Source: an uncultured Lachnospiraceae bacterium (lineage in GTDB: Bacteria > Bacillota > Clostridia > Lachnospirales > Lachnospiraceae). From it: 6,817 nt of DNA. This document shows, piece by piece, positions 6,811 to 6,817 of the stretch. The position numbers were made by a program, and so were the translations under genes. Every line of letters begins with the position of its first letter. Position 1 is the first letter of the stretch. The notes beneath the pieces were generated by a model. It saw only the letters and a program-made list of their open reading frames with translations. It searched no databases and had not been told where the DNA came from. The stretch covers positions 1 through 6,817 of the forward strand of contig CACZRA010000401.1 in the NCBI GenBank assembly GCA_902783395.1, in the 5' to 3' direction.

Positions 6811-6817
6811 TAAAGCC

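Noticed and set aside
1..6817. Mobile element, CRISPR, toxin-antitoxin or defence genes
   Set aside because: Nothing supports them: every gene is a conserved housekeeping family on one strand, codon use looks even across the window, and no direct repeats or terminal inverted repeats were seen.

Overview
The window holds five co-oriented plus-strand genes packed almost end to end, all from well-known housekeeping families: dxs (5' end cut off by the window edge), tlyA, nadK, recN and glgA. The set dxs-tlyA-nadK-recN is the conserved isoprenoid / rRNA methylation / NAD kinase / DNA repair cluster of Clostridia. The wording of the proteins (for example the Dxs stretch around SENVGGMSKYL and the GlgA start MKNILFIASEGVPFIKTGG), the purine-rich ribosome binding sites, and heavy use of AGG/AGA and ATA codons at moderate GC point to a member of the Lachnospiraceae (Firmicutes, Clostridia). 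I cannot name a genus.

Layout. Positions 2-1855: dxs, lacking roughly its first 20-30 codons. Positions 1848-2660: tlyA, overlapping dxs by 8 nt. After a 42-nt gap, nadK runs from a TTG codon at 2703 to 3545. After a 33-nt gap, recN runs 3579-5270. These four look like one transcription unit that begins upstream of the window. A 97-nt gap (5271-5367), the longest non-coding stretch here, carries a plausible sigma-A promoter, a small GC hairpin and a consensus ribosome binding site. glgA (5368-6810) follows and probably starts a separate unit. No stretch over 300 nt lacks a gene, and I saw no tRNA, rRNA, CRISPR, insertion sequence or phage gene.

The genes do not form one pathway. Dxs feeds the MEP isoprenoid route, TlyA methylates rRNA, NadK makes NADP (NADPH is used by DXR, the step after Dxs), RecN acts at DNA double-strand breaks, and GlgA elongates glycogen.

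I found no undescribed system. The points most worth checking are a Lys in place of the usual Mg2+-binding Asn of Dxs, the absence of argR between nadK and recN where clostridial relatives often carry it, and the hairpin next to the glgA ribosome binding site.
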